64,000 nucleotides of DNA, taken from NCBI RefSeq assembly GCF_000244755.1, contig NZ_AHOO02000005.1, positions 868,001 to 932,000 of the forward strand, in the 5' to 3' direction. This document shows, one piece after another, positions 45,445 through 53,775 of the stretch. The stretch is from Leptospira licerasiae serovar Varillal str. VAR 010. Its GTDB lineage: Bacteria > Spirochaetota > Leptospiria > Leptospirales > Leptospiraceae. Numbering within the stretch: the stretch's first letter is position 1; every line of letters starts with the position of its first letter. The notes under the pieces were generated by a model. The model made no database searches and was not told where the DNA came from. It saw only the letters and a program-made list of their open reading frames with translations. The translations under genes were made by a program, and so were the position numbers.

Positions 45445-45620
45445 ATTTGTATCCAAACCCGAACTCGTTAAGATCGGATAACAATTTTATGACGATTTGA
45501 AAAGTCCGGGAACAATCGGACCGCGCTCTAGGCTCCAATCCGCTTCGCGGGATTTCCGCTACGATCGCTGTCGCGATTCCTAAAAGCGGACCTTAGATTA
45601 TTAGGAAGGATTATTCCAAG

Positions 45621-45643
45621 TGGAACAGTGATTCCATGTTCCA
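45621..45643. repeat. inverted repeat TGGAACA-N9-TGTTCCA
   Basis: Perfect 7-bp arms, directly followed by the shared 15-mer at 45646-45660. Candidate operator for the degenerate-recombinase gene starting at 45770. Confidence 0.35.
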
Positions 45644-45645
45644 GT

Positions 45646-45660
45646 GTTTATCCCGGTAAC
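45646..45660. repeat. 15-mer GTTTATCCCGGTAAC (copy 2)
   Basis: Identical to 30033-30047, 110 nt before the degenerate-recombinase gene. Confidence 0.35.
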
Positions 45661-45769
45661 CACTATTCCGCAAATCCATCAATCGAACTGGCAAATTCTA
45701 CTTTGCAGCACCTTCTGAACGTTTCACTTTCCGAGAAAAAAAATCAAATGATCACATTAGGGTATTCGA

Positions 45770-46354
45770 ATGAAAAAAAAGAAAAAAAGCAGAACCAAAA
45801 TTCTGCCTGAGGACAACCCGGCTTTAAGCAAGGAAGAGATCCGTCTCCTTCTAAACGCGTCCAGAACTCACGAAAATCACTATCTTTGGTTTCGAATGTT
45901 ATACTCTTTCGGGTTGCAACTTTCCGAGTTGGTCTCCTTAAGAGTAGAAGATTTGGACTGGTCCCATCATAAAATATTGATCCATCATTCCCAAACTTTA
46001 CACCCCAGAAATCCTTCCATTCCACATTCTCTAAGAAGGGACCTCTGGCTCATCTCTCAAGGCAAACAGGGAGAGGACTTTTTATTTTCCGGGAGGATAG
46101 GCAAACTTCGTCCCAGGACTGTTCAAAAAATGTTTTCCAAACTAGAGGAAATGACGGGTCTTTCGATTTCAGTTTTTAGGCTAAGAAGAAGTTTAGCTTC
46201 TCACCTGATCGAGGCCGGCTGGGACCTGGAAAGTATACAGGAACAGTTAGGGCTGTCCTCCCAAAAATCCCTGAAAGATTTGCTTGGCCAGAAACCTAAG
46301 CAGGCCCCGCTCAAGATATTTCCGTTGGAGGAGATTAATGGGTCGGCGGCATAA
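45770..46354 (+). CDS. degenerate tyrosine recombinase (XerC/D-like), probably catalytically inactive
   Basis: 194 residues; only the catalytic-domain fold, no N-terminal core-binding domain. FRMLYSFGLQLSELVSLRVEDLDW aligns with the Arg-I motif (GLRxSEL), but Arg is Gln. VFRLRRSLASHLIEAGWDLESIQEQLGLSS aligns with HxLRHxxATHLLExGxDLxxIQxLLGH, where the first His is Phe, the Arg is kept and GH is GL. The nucleophile Tyr position reads Leu (SLKDLLG). So four of the catalytic residues are lost while the fold stays open and intact. A DNA-binding or structural role is more likely than recombination. The basic N-terminal MKKKKKSRTK may bind DNA. The STAS gene follows. Confidence 0.75.
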   Translation: MKKKKKSRTKILPEDNPALSKEEIRLLLNASRTHENHYLWFRMLYSFGLQLSELVSLRVEDLDWSHHKILIHHSQTLHPRNPSIPHSLRRDLWLISQGKQGEDFLFSGRIGKLRPRTVQKMFSKLEEMTGLSISVFRLRRSLASHLIEAGWDLESIQEQLGLSSQKSLKDLLGQKPKQAPLKIFPLEEINGSAA

Positions 46355-46492
46355 TATTCCAAATTTAGGATTTTCCAACGATAGGAGAATGGAGGAGATG
46401 GGAAAAAATTCTTGTAAAACCCCATTTCCTCACTATTTTAGTCTACGGCGAACTTTCCGTTCCCCTTTTGTAACTAAAAAAGGAAATTTTCT

Positions 46493-46870
46493 TTGTCGGA
46501 ATATGATCTTATGGATCGTCGCTCGGAGCCTAGCTTGGAAATTAAAACGAAAAAAGTAGGGAAGCATACCCTAGTTCAATTGGACGGCAGGCTGGATATC
46601 ACGCATTCGGACGAGGTAGAGGCAAAACTTCTAGACGATGTCCAGGCCGGAACAGGTGATATAATCATTAACTTGCAAAATATTTCTTATATATCTTCTT
46701 CCGGGATCAGGATATTCGTAGGAATGGTCCGGGAATTAGAAAAGCAGAATCGAAAACTTAAACTTTGCAATATCACGCCTAACGTTAAAAAGGTTTTCGA
46801 CGTTGTGGAATTGTTGGATCTTTTCGAAGTCTACGAAACCGAACAAGAAGCATTAGCTACCTTAAAATAA
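46493..46870 (+). CDS. STAS-domain anti-sigma factor antagonist
   Basis: 125 residues. STAS fold with the phosphorylatable Ser in QNISYISSSGIRIFVG, as in SpoIIAA/RsbV proteins; the early strand is HTLVQLDGRLDITHSDEVEAKL. The start is TTG at 46493 with AAGGA 8 nt upstream; an ATG at 46511 is an alternative. It would be controlled by phosphorylation by a GHKL anti-sigma kinase and in turn release a partner. No such kinase is adjacent, but GHKL-like modules occur elsewhere in the window. Confidence 0.88.
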   Translation: MSEYDLMDRRSEPSLEIKTKKVGKHTLVQLDGRLDITHSDEVEAKLLDDVQAGTGDIIINLQNISYISSSGIRIFVGMVRELEKQNRKLKLCNITPNVKKVFDVVELLDLFEVYETEQEALATLK

Positions 46871-46892
46871 TCAGCCGGGGGCGCTTTGTATT

Positions 46893-48389
46893 ATGGGTTC
46901 CCCCGCTAGCACAGAAGACCGATCCTCCGAAATTTACGGACTCATCGGTCTTTTCTTTTTATCCATACTTTCTCTTTTAATATTTAGGATCTCCGGATTG
47001 GAGTTCCCACCGGTTTGGCCTGACGAGGTCTTATTCTATTCTCCTTCCTTGGATTTTGCAGAAAACGGACTCTTCCGCACGGACGTGTTGGAAGGTTTAG
47101 TAAAAGGGATGGAAACCAAAACACTTTGGATGCCGCCGGTTTTCTTTTTACTAAACGGATTGGTTTTGAAATTTTGGGGAGAAGGTCTCGAAGTCCTAAG
47201 ATTATTCGCTGCAATCTTAACCGTCACGAGCGTCTGGGTATTTTGGTTCATACTAAAAACATTCGATTATTCTCCGATCGCAAGACTTGGCGCTTCCTTA
47301 CTTTTATTCACCGATCTATTGTTCTTAAGAGTGGGTTGGACTGCAAGAATGGAAGCACTCTGTTTGTTTTGGGCACTTCTATCCTTACTAGTACTTGCAA
47401 GAAAGGCAAAATGGAAAGGGGATATCCCTCTTGAACAATACGAAGCGTTCTTATCCGGATTTTTTTTAGGGATCTCATTTTTATCACATCCATTCGGTGC
47501 AATTTTCGGAGTGCCTGCATTACTTCTGATCCACCAAGCAAAGGCATGGAAGGTTTGGATGTTTTGGTTGGGGGGTGCGCTCCCAATACTAGCTTGGGGA
47601 ATTTGGATCCATCCTGATTGGGGAATTTTTTTCTACCAATTCGGTGCTCAGTTCGGACGTAAAAAAGATCTATTCCAATCCTTCTCTCCGGTCACAAAGA
47701 TCAAAGTATTATTGGGCGGATACGAATCTCCAGGACTAAGGTTATTCTTTTATTTGGCATTAGCGTACGGACTTTGGGTGGTGAGAGGGGAAATTAAGGA
47801 CAAGCCAAAATCTGCATTCTTCTTTTCTGCGTGGACTGTTTCCATCCTATTCTTTTTGATCTTATCCACTGAATATTATTATGTGATGTACTTATGTATC
47901 CCTTTATCCGCTTTAGGAGGATTCTTTTTCGAACGGATCAGAAGCAGAAGGGTGCAGTTCATCGCGGCTATATTAGTATTTTCCAATATTGCAATTTTAG
48001 TGAATGCTTATAAAAGGATAGGTTTTGGAAATCCTGAATTCGATCTAAAGGATAGATTTTACGAGGTTTTAGGACCGGAGCTAAAAGGTTCTAAAAAGAT
48101 GTATTTGCAGGCAATTCCGGATCCATACTTCCATATTCGAAAGGAATATCCGAATCTAAAGATCCTCGAATTTATCCCCGGAGAACTTCCAATTCCGAAA
48201 GAGGATTTTATCCAAACCTTGGATTCAATAGATACGTTCGTCTTTTCGGATCGCCAGAAAAGGAATGAATTCGTACAGTCTTATCTAGAAGAGAATTCTT
48301 CCAAATTTAGAAAATCCAAGATCACCGCAGAACCTTCTACACTTAGAAAAGTAGTAAATGTAGAAGCAGAAGTATATCGCAGAAGATAA
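46893..48389 (+). CDS. GT39-like (ArnT/PMT-type) membrane glycosyltransferase
   Basis: 498 residues with about ten membrane helices. The first periplasmic loop has the catalytic acid pair in PPVWPDEVLFYSPSLDFAENG, and a later WTARMEALCLFWALLSL helix carries the Arg/Glu typical of the dolichol-phosphate-mannosyltransferase fold. It transfers a sugar from a lipid carrier to lipid A, protein or another glycan outside the membrane. The acceptor is unknown. It begins 23 nt after the STAS stop and ends next to the convergent thioesterase gene (0 nt between). Confidence 0.82.
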   Translation: MGSPASTEDRSSEIYGLIGLFFLSILSLLIFRISGLEFPPVWPDEVLFYSPSLDFAENGLFRTDVLEGLVKGMETKTLWMPPVFFLLNGLVLKFWGEGLEVLRLFAAILTVTSVWVFWFILKTFDYSPIARLGASLLLFTDLLFLRVGWTARMEALCLFWALLSLLVLARKAKWKGDIPLEQYEAFLSGFFLGISFLSHPFGAIFGVPALLLIHQAKAWKVWMFWLGGALPILAWGIWIHPDWGIFFYQFGAQFGRKKDLFQSFSPVTKIKVLLGGYESPGLRLFFYLALAYGLWVVRGEIKDKPKSAFFFSAWTVSILFFLILSTEYYYVMYLCIPLSALGGFFFERIRSRRVQFIAAILVFSNIAILVNAYKRIGFGNPEFDLKDRFYEVLGPELKGSKKMYLQAIPDPYFHIRKEYPNLKILEFIPGELPIPKEDFIQTLDSIDTFVFSDRQKRNEFVQSYLEENSSKFRKSKITAEPSTLRKVVNVEAEVYRRR

Positions 48390-48887
48390 TTAAACGTTTC
48401 CGTTATCTTTGATCTTTTTAACCAGATTACGATTTGATTCCTGGCGGAGTATCGCGTTTTCATATCTTCTGATCTCTGTTTCCGTTTCCGGTTTTAGTTT
48501 AGGAATAGGACAGGGCTTCTTATTCTCATCCAAAGCAACGAATGTTAGATATGCCGTGGTTGCGCGAGTGACAACTCCAGAATAAGGATTTTCTTTAGAG
48601 ACTTGGACGCCGATCTCCATAGAAGTCCTTCCCGCATAGTTTGCGGAAGCCTTTAGGATTACATGATCTCCGAGAGAGATCGGTTCTAGAAAATTCAGTT
48701 TGTCCACACTTGCAGTGACTGCTTCTCTTCCACAGTGTCTTTGGGCGACCATTACGGCGATCGAGTCTATCCAAGACATTAAGGTCCCTCCGAAGAGGGT
48801 GCCATAATGATTGGTGTGGTCCGGCATAACTATATGCCTAGTTTCCACTGCGGATTGTTTCGGTGTTTTTGTAATTTCTTCCGACAT
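48390..48887 (-). CDS. acyl-CoA thioesterase (hotdog fold, YciA-like)
   Basis: 165 residues. Hotdog signature MPDHTNHYGTLFGGTLMSWIDSIAVMVAQRHC with the Asn/Asp active-site pair in the NHYGTLFGG and WID positions, then VDKLNFLEPISLGD and YLTFVALDENKKPCPIP. It hydrolyses acyl-CoA esters in the cytosol, balancing free CoA. Chain-length preference cannot be read from sequence. 75 nt downstream of the paraoxonase-like gene on the same strand. Confidence 0.9.
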   Translation of the reverse strand: MSEEITKTPKQSAVETRHIVMPDHTNHYGTLFGGTLMSWIDSIAVMVAQRHCGREAVTASVDKLNFLEPISLGDHVILKASANYAGRTSMEIGVQVSKENPYSGVVTRATTAYLTFVALDENKKPCPIPKLKPETETEIRRYENAILRQESNRNLVKKIKDNGNV

Positions 48888-48922
48888 CTATGATTTAGAC
48901 TAACGATCCCAGTATTACGTTC

Positions 48923-49963
48923 TTATAATTGGCATTGCAGTATAAAATCGTTGAATACTTGAGCGATATAGACTCTTTCCTTATAACTAAGTGCAGTGCT
49001 TCCTGCAGAGATCAATTCTCCTGAGTTGGAAAAAATTTCTTTGATCGAATCGTCCGGAGCGATACTGAATATCTTTGTTGGGGAATGAGATTCAGCATTG
49101 CTTGCATGTTTTAGGAATTTCATGACAGAAGGGTGAGTGACCGTGAAGATGGTCCCTTTTTCATCTATCTCCAGATTGTCCGGTCCGCTTCCGAGTAGGA
49201 TCGATTTAGGTTCCCCTAATACGATCTTTCCATTCTCTCTTTTGATATCGAATTTTAAAACTGTACCTTCGTTAAAGGAAGATCTGTACAAAACTTCTTT
49301 TCCATCGGGTCTTTTTACATAAAGGATCCCGTTCCCTAAAGAGACAGGATTACCTAAGGAAGACCAAGATTTTCCGTCATAGTAAGCGATCTCGGAACGT
49401 TTCATTCTGAAAAGATCATGAAATAGGTAGAGCATGAATCCTCCTTCTCCATGATCGTTAGAAACGAAAATTTCATTTTCAGACGCGACCGATAGATCGT
49501 TAGGACTTGTAACCAAAGGATCTTGCAGAGTTTGGATATGTTTCCATTTTCCTACCTTTGATTTTGCAGAAGGTTTTTCCGTTCTTTCGAAAACCTCTAT
49601 GGAATGTTCTTTGTATAAAGTGATATGGGAGATCACATACAATCTATATTTTCCGTTTTGGTTCAGAAGGCTCATCCCATGAGGTCTAAAATTTTTAGGA
49701 TAATCTACTTCCAATAATTTGGGTTCAAGTGGGGAAGAATTCAGATCCAAAAAGTAGATTTTTCCTTCCTGGTCCTTGATCCTTCTTTCGTGAGAAGATA
49801 TATAAAGTAAACCTGCATCTCTATCGATCGCCAAATCTTCCGGGCCGGGCATTCCGGAAATCTTGGAGCAGCTTTTTAGGGGGATATCTTTGATATCACC
49901 GGAACAATTGCTGAAAAACAGCCCAAAAACGGTAAATACTAAGGGGAGAATGAAAACTCGCAT
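48923..49963 (-). CDS. paraoxonase/SMP-30-like lipoprotein
   Basis: 346 residues from the ATG at 49963 (MRVFILPLVFTVFGLFFSNC); a TTG at 49972 would add three. The lipobox Cys20 follows FFSN, so it is probably a surface or periplasmic lipoprotein. Six-bladed propeller with calcium-site residues in the paraoxonase order: GPEDLAID, SPNDLSVASENEIFVSNDHGEGG, SLGNGILY and GPDNLEID. These match the Glu/Asn/Asn/Asp-Asn calcium ligands of PON1-type lactonases and arylesterases. Lactonase activity is plausible; substrate unknown. Confidence 0.8.
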   Translation of the reverse strand: MRVFILPLVFTVFGLFFSNCSGDIKDIPLKSCSKISGMPGPEDLAIDRDAGLLYISSHERRIKDQEGKIYFLDLNSSPLEPKLLEVDYPKNFRPHGMSLLNQNGKYRLYVISHITLYKEHSIEVFERTEKPSAKSKVGKWKHIQTLQDPLVTSPNDLSVASENEIFVSNDHGEGGFMLYLFHDLFRMKRSEIAYYDGKSWSSLGNPVSLGNGILYVKRPDGKEVLYRSSFNEGTVLKFDIKRENGKIVLGEPKSILLGSGPDNLEIDEKGTIFTVTHPSVMKFLKHASNAESHSPTKIFSIAPDDSIKEIFSNSGELISAGSTALSYKERVYIAQVFNDFILQCQL

Positions 49964-50032
49964 GGGGTCCAAGGGTCTGCCCTAAATCCGGCACTGGCAA
50001 CCAGATTCAAAGCTTGAGGAGGAATTTTATTC

Positions 50033-50056
50033 TTGCATTTTTTGTGCAGTGCATAA
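50033..50056 (+). promoter_or_regulatory. operator-like site before phasin-like gene 3
   Basis: TTGTGC-AGT-GCATAA (50042-50056), the same TTGTGC-N3-GCAYAA pattern as at 16981 and 22080. TTGCAT at 50033-50038 is a weak -35, and the operator follows at about the offset (11-12) that operator 1 has in the other two promoters. Only one copy is present here. Confidence 0.5.
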
Positions 50057-50084
50057 AAATGGAGTGAAAAAGGAATAGCATGGC

Positions 50085-50342
50085 ATGGATAACCAAAAGC
50101 TTAACGATTTAATCAATGCCGGAATTGGGGCCGTCCAGACTTCCAAGGAGATTTTCGATAAACTTCTCGAAGATCTTAACGAAGGTAAGGAGAAGGTGGA
50201 GCAGAGATTTGACGAACTCAAAGCACAGGGAGAAAAAGACCTGAGTGAGAATGCGTTGAAATTCAAAGTTCCTTTGGCTTGGGGAATCGTTAAAATTGAA
50301 GAGATTCGCGAGAATATCTTAAAACAATTTTTAAAGAAATGA
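50085..50342 (+). CDS. phasin-like small helical protein 3
   Basis: 85 residues starting MDNQKLNDLINAGIGAVQTSKEIFDKLLEDLNEGKE. The INAGIGAVQ opening resembles [12 protein letters not shown] of the other two phasin-like proteins in the window, and the rest is a continuous charged helix ending Lys-rich. An overlapping ATG at 50080 is out of frame. The best purine-rich site (AAGG, 50070-50073) is 11 nt before the ATG. Shorter than its paralogues, with no Ala/Lys tail; probably a diverged member. It is 34 nt before the class D beta-lactamase-like gene. Confidence 0.7.
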   Translation: MDNQKLNDLINAGIGAVQTSKEIFDKLLEDLNEGKEKVEQRFDELKAQGEKDLSENALKFKVPLAWGIVKIEEIRENILKQFLKK

Positions 50343-50376
50343 TGGGCGGATTTTTCCCCTGGAATAGGAAACGATC

Positions 50377-51198
50377 ATGTTTCGATTTTCAGTGGGAAAA
50401 AATTCCGCTTTAGGCCGCTTTTTACTCTTTCAACTATCTTCTCTTTTTCTTCTAACACCGTTATACTCCCAAAGTTTTTCTCCAAAAAGTAACTCAAAGG
50501 AGTTGATCCTTGTGACTGAGGTCGCTCTAGGTAAGCCTAGGTCAGAAAAGATCTATGGCGCCTCCGAATTCCTGAAAAAGGAATACTCTCCTGCTTCTAC
50601 ATTTAAAACCTATCTAGTTCTCTCTTTGATCGAAAACAATATAATTGATCCTAAAGAAAAGATAGAATGTGCAGACGAACATATTCCTAATTCTCCCAGG
50701 CTTTTGGATTTAAGAGATGCTATGTTTTATTCCTCTAATCAGTATTTCGAAAAAGTTTTTCCTAAATTAGGAAAGGAAAAATTGGATATTACTCTACGTA
50801 AGATCAATTATTTAGAAAATCCTAATGTGACCGCCAGAATCGAAGATTGGTGGACCGATCTTTCAGGATTGAAACACGGAGGAAAGATTCGATTAACTCC
50901 TAAGAGTGTACATTCTTCTTGGTCCAAAATTTTCGAGAATGGTTACGGGTTTAACAAGTATATTATGGAAGAATGGAAAAACGTTCTTTTCTGGTCGAAA
51001 TGTCCGGAAAGATCGGCTAACGTATATGGCAAAACCGGTTCTTGGGGAGGCAGTTTTTGGTTCCAAGGCGCTTTGGTAAGATCCGAAAACGATTATGTCA
51101 TATATACGATCTTGGATCGAAGTAAATCAGGCTCCAGAACAGGAACAATCCAAAGATTTTATAATTTAGTCGGATGTAAGGTCCCTAGTTTGGAATGA
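50377..51198 (+). CDS. class D beta-lactamase-like / penicillin-binding exported protein
   Basis: 273 residues. The basic N-terminal stretch and hydrophobic core LFQLSSLFLLTPLYSQ look like a signal peptide. SxxK is in SPASTFKTYLVLSL, the second motif YSSNQYF aligns where OXA enzymes have Ser-x-Val, and INYLENPNV aligns with their Tyr-Gly-Asn region. YGKTGSWGGSFWFQGALV is the KTG motif. The overall pattern follows class D (OXA) enzymes and BlaR-type sensors more than high-mass PBPs. The Ser-Ser-Asn second motif is PBP-like, so penicillin binding without hydrolysis is possible. Confidence 0.8.
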   Translation: MFRFSVGKNSALGRFLLFQLSSLFLLTPLYSQSFSPKSNSKELILVTEVALGKPRSEKIYGASEFLKKEYSPASTFKTYLVLSLIENNIIDPKEKIECADEHIPNSPRLLDLRDAMFYSSNQYFEKVFPKLGKEKLDITLRKINYLENPNVTARIEDWWTDLSGLKHGGKIRLTPKSVHSSWSKIFENGYGFNKYIMEEWKNVLFWSKCPERSANVYGKTGSWGGSFWFQGALVRSENDYVIYTILDRSKSGSRTGTIQRFYNLVGCKVPSLE

Positions 51199-51220
51199 AG
51201 AGAATTTAAGATGAGGACTT

Positions 51221-51292
<72 letters not shown>

Positions 51293-51378
51293 GTCCTCAG
51301 GAGTATGATTTTTCAAGATTGATTCCTATGTAAATCGGTTTTTAAGAACAGGTTCGCAGCTTAAGTAAGCGTGAAGGA

Positions 51379-51861
51379 TCAACAAAGAAAGTCGGGAGAC
51401 ACAAACCATATGATCTGTCCCCCTTGGAATTTTTCGCGGGGAATATTCACTGCAAGTGCCGAACCGGGAGTGAATAGAAAAGATTTCCCGACTCCTGAAA
51501 TTCCCAAGAGAGTTTCCGCAAACACACTCACGTCGGGACTATGGCCCACTAAAAGGATAGCGTCGGAGTTGGAGTTATCCTTAAGAAGAGGACAGATCCT
51601 AAAGTAGTCTTCTCCGGGAAGAAGATATTCTGCGGATTCGGTCTCTAATTCCGGTTTTAAAATTTTGGAATAAATTTCAGCGGTGGCTTTTGTGCGAACG
51701 TATGGACTGTGATAGATCTTTTTGATCTTGAATCCGGTCTGAAAGAATCGAGCCATCTTTTCTATATCAGTGATTCCCTTGGGAGTTAGTACCCTGGAGG
51801 AGTCTTTGCCGTCGTCTGAATGGGGATCGGCTTCCCCATGTCTGGCTATGATAATCTTCAT
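51379..51861 (-). CDS. sixA: SixA-type histidine phosphatase
   Basis: 160 residues, histidine phosphatase superfamily. Phospho-acceptor His in IIIARHGEADPHSDDGKDSSRVLTPKG, second His in LLVGHSPDVSVFAETLLG. Length and the early Asp/Ser-rich loop match SixA, which removes phosphate from phospho-His of hybrid kinases or phosphotransfer proteins. A hybrid kinase is encoded about 7 kb away, but this window alone does not link them. Confidence 0.88.
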   Translation of the reverse strand: MKIIIARHGEADPHSDDGKDSSRVLTPKGITDIEKMARFFQTGFKIKKIYHSPYVRTKATAEIYSKILKPELETESAEYLLPGEDYFRICPLLKDNSNSDAILLVGHSPDVSVFAETLLGISGVGKSFLFTPGSALAVNIPREKFQGGQIIWFVSPDFLC

Positions 51862-51960
51862 AGAATAAATGTAGAATTGTGCGTACGCGTTCTAATAAAA
51901 AGGATTGCTTCGGGAAGCAATGGAACTATCGTCTCCGGCACTTGGTCTAAGGATTTTTGA

Positions 51961-52878
51961 ATGCCTCAATTTGCAATTGAAATAGAGCACCTACGCAAAT
52001 TTTATCCGAAAGTAAAAGCATTACAAGGAATTGATCTAAAAATTCCACAAGGCGGGATTTTCGGTCTACTCGGACAGAACGGAGCCGGCAAAACTACCTT
52101 AGTTCGTATTTTGCTTGGTTTCTCCAAACAGTCCGAAGGTACTTGTAAGGTTTTGGGTTTGGAACCTTCTCCTATTGCTAGGACCAAAATCGGTTATCTT
52201 CCGGAAAGAATGGCGGTCCCCACTTATTTGAGTGGGAGAGAATTTTTAGAAGCAAGTTTTAAGCTCGCATTACTTTCGTCTTCCGTTGCCAAAAAGAAAA
52301 GTTCGGAGTTTTTAGAAAAGTTAGGATTGGCGGAAGCCGCCGATCGAAAGATTTCCACGTATTCCAAGGGAATGCTCCAGAGATTGGGGCTTGCAAACGC
52401 TTTGGGGGCCGAGCCCGAACTTTTGCTATTAGACGAGCCTGGTACCGGTTTGGATCCTGCAGGTTATAAAGAATTCAGGGAATTAATTTTAGAGGAGAAT
52501 CAGAAGAGAGGAGTCACTATTCTGATCAACTCTCATCGTTTGTTGGAAGTAGAACAGATCTGTACCGAGATCGGTATTCTTCATAAGGGAAATTTAATGG
52601 CCCAGGGCAAACTGGATGAATTAAAACAAGGAAAGGATCGTATTCGTATACGTTTGGAATCCGCTCCCGAATCTTATTTAGAAGAAATCTCTTTGGAATA
52701 TAAGAAAGACGGAAAAATTTGGGAAATACGCCCTAAACCAGAAGTGGATCTGAAAAAACTTCCTGCAATCTTAGTAGAGAAGGGTGCGGAAATTTTTCTC
52801 TACGAAAGAAAAACCGAATCTTTAGAGGACGTATTCTTTCGACTGACCCAAGGTCACGAAAATGGAGGATCAAATTGA
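51961..52878 (+). CDS. ABC-2 exporter ATP-binding protein
   Basis: 305 residues. Walker A GLLGQNGAGKTTLVRILLG, signature YSKGMLQRLGLANALG, Walker B LLLLDEPGTGLDPAG, switch His in NSHRLLEVEQ; the C-terminal extension (about 220-305) is typical of drug or polysaccharide exporters of the DrrA/CcmA-like group. It pairs with the permease gene that begins inside its stop codon (TTGA overlap). Substrate unknown. Confidence 0.92.
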   Translation: MPQFAIEIEHLRKFYPKVKALQGIDLKIPQGGIFGLLGQNGAGKTTLVRILLGFSKQSEGTCKVLGLEPSPIARTKIGYLPERMAVPTYLSGREFLEASFKLALLSSSVAKKKSSEFLEKLGLAEAADRKISTYSKGMLQRLGLANALGAEPELLLLDEPGTGLDPAGYKEFRELILEENQKRGVTILINSHRLLEVEQICTEIGILHKGNLMAQGKLDELKQGKDRIRIRLESAPESYLEEISLEYKKDGKIWEIRPKPEVDLKKLPAILVEKGAEIFLYERKTESLEDVFFRLTQGHENGGSN

Positions 52879-53690
52879 GCTCTCAATCTGATTTCAAATT
52901 TTTTATTTCCTCCGCGTTTCAGCAGATTGGGACGCTACTTCGTCTAACGTTCGTCCAGGTTCTTAGGCGTAAGGCAATATTCTTTTACTTCTCTCTATTA
53001 GCCTTTTTCCTATTGGGAGAATGGACCTGTACTACTTCTGTGGGAGGAGAGACCAGCCATGGTGTTTCTTCTTATATGTATTTTATCCTGACCTCTTTTT
53101 GGAGTCTGGTCTTTTTAGTGATCTTGACTTCGGACCTTCTCCGCCAAGACATGGACTCTCAGGTTCACACACTTTGGTTGAGTCGTCCGGTGGATCCGTT
53201 TGCGTATGTGGGAAGTAAGGGACTTGCGTTGCTAATATGTGTAGTCCTTTTCGTTCTTTTGGCTTTTGGGATCAGTTCTTGGTTCTCTTTGGAAATTCCT
53301 TGGGAGTTTCTTTGGTATCAGGGAACCATGATGTTGGTGTATTCGTTTTTTGTTCTATTGGTTCTGTTGATAACTTTATTCTCGAACCAGTCTCTTGCGA
53401 TCGTAAGTTCTCTCGGTCTTATACTTTTCAGCTGTATTTTGGATTTTGTGGCCTATAACCAAAATATCGATATGTCAGCGGAAGCGAGCGATGTTAAAAA
53501 ATTCGTTCTAAAAACGATCTACTGGGTCGTTCCCCAGGTCGGGACTGTTTTTTATCATTCTTTCGCACTTTTTTTGGGAAAGGCAGATCCTAAAAATTAC
53601 TACGGACCTTATTCATTCGTCCAAGTAGGAGCATGGATCGTAATTTTAAAATCCACTCTATGGTTGAGCACTCGGCACAAAGAGATTTAG
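52875..53690 (+). CDS. ABC-2 type transporter permease
   Basis: 271 residues, six membrane helices (about 30-50, 62-85, 110-130, 140-165, 175-200, 240-260). The start is a TTG at 52875 overlapping the ATPase stop by 4 nt, with GGAGG 6 nt upstream; no nearer ATG exists. It forms the membrane part of the exporter encoded with the preceding ATPase. Confidence 0.85.
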   Translation: MSSQSDFKFFISSAFQQIGTLLRLTFVQVLRRKAIFFYFSLLAFFLLGEWTCTTSVGGETSHGVSSYMYFILTSFWSLVFLVILTSDLLRQDMDSQVHTLWLSRPVDPFAYVGSKGLALLICVVLFVLLAFGISSWFSLEIPWEFLWYQGTMMLVYSFFVLLVLLITLFSNQSLAIVSSLGLILFSCILDFVAYNQNIDMSAEASDVKKFVLKTIYWVVPQVGTVFYHSFALFLGKADPKNYYGPYSFVQVGAWIVILKSTLWLSTRHKEI

Positions 53691-53775
53691 GCCCTAAGGG
53701 ATTGGGGGAATTTAATCTAGGGTTGACAAAACCTGCTCAGCAGTAGGATATAGCAGGCCCTTCCGCCGAGCGAAA

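Larger units (their letters stand above)
45457..45769. other. 313-nt intergenic region
   Basis: No gene seen. It contains a hairpin TGGAACA-N9-TGTTCCA (45621-45643) and the 15-mer GTTTATCCCGGTAAC (45646-45660), which also occurs at 30033-30047. The 45520-45600 part is G/C-richer and made of CGCTTCGCGGG- and CGCTGTCGCG-like fragments with local pairing potential. Confidence 0.45.

Noticed and set aside
45520..45610. Small RNA gene in the G/C-richer fragment before the degenerate recombinase
   Set aside because: Local pairing exists, but there is no promoter-terminator frame that I can support.
45770..46354. Integrase indicating a prophage or genomic island
   Set aside because: No phage, plasmid or attachment-site features, no tRNA next to it, and its catalytic residues are missing. 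Neighbours are ordinary chromosomal genes.
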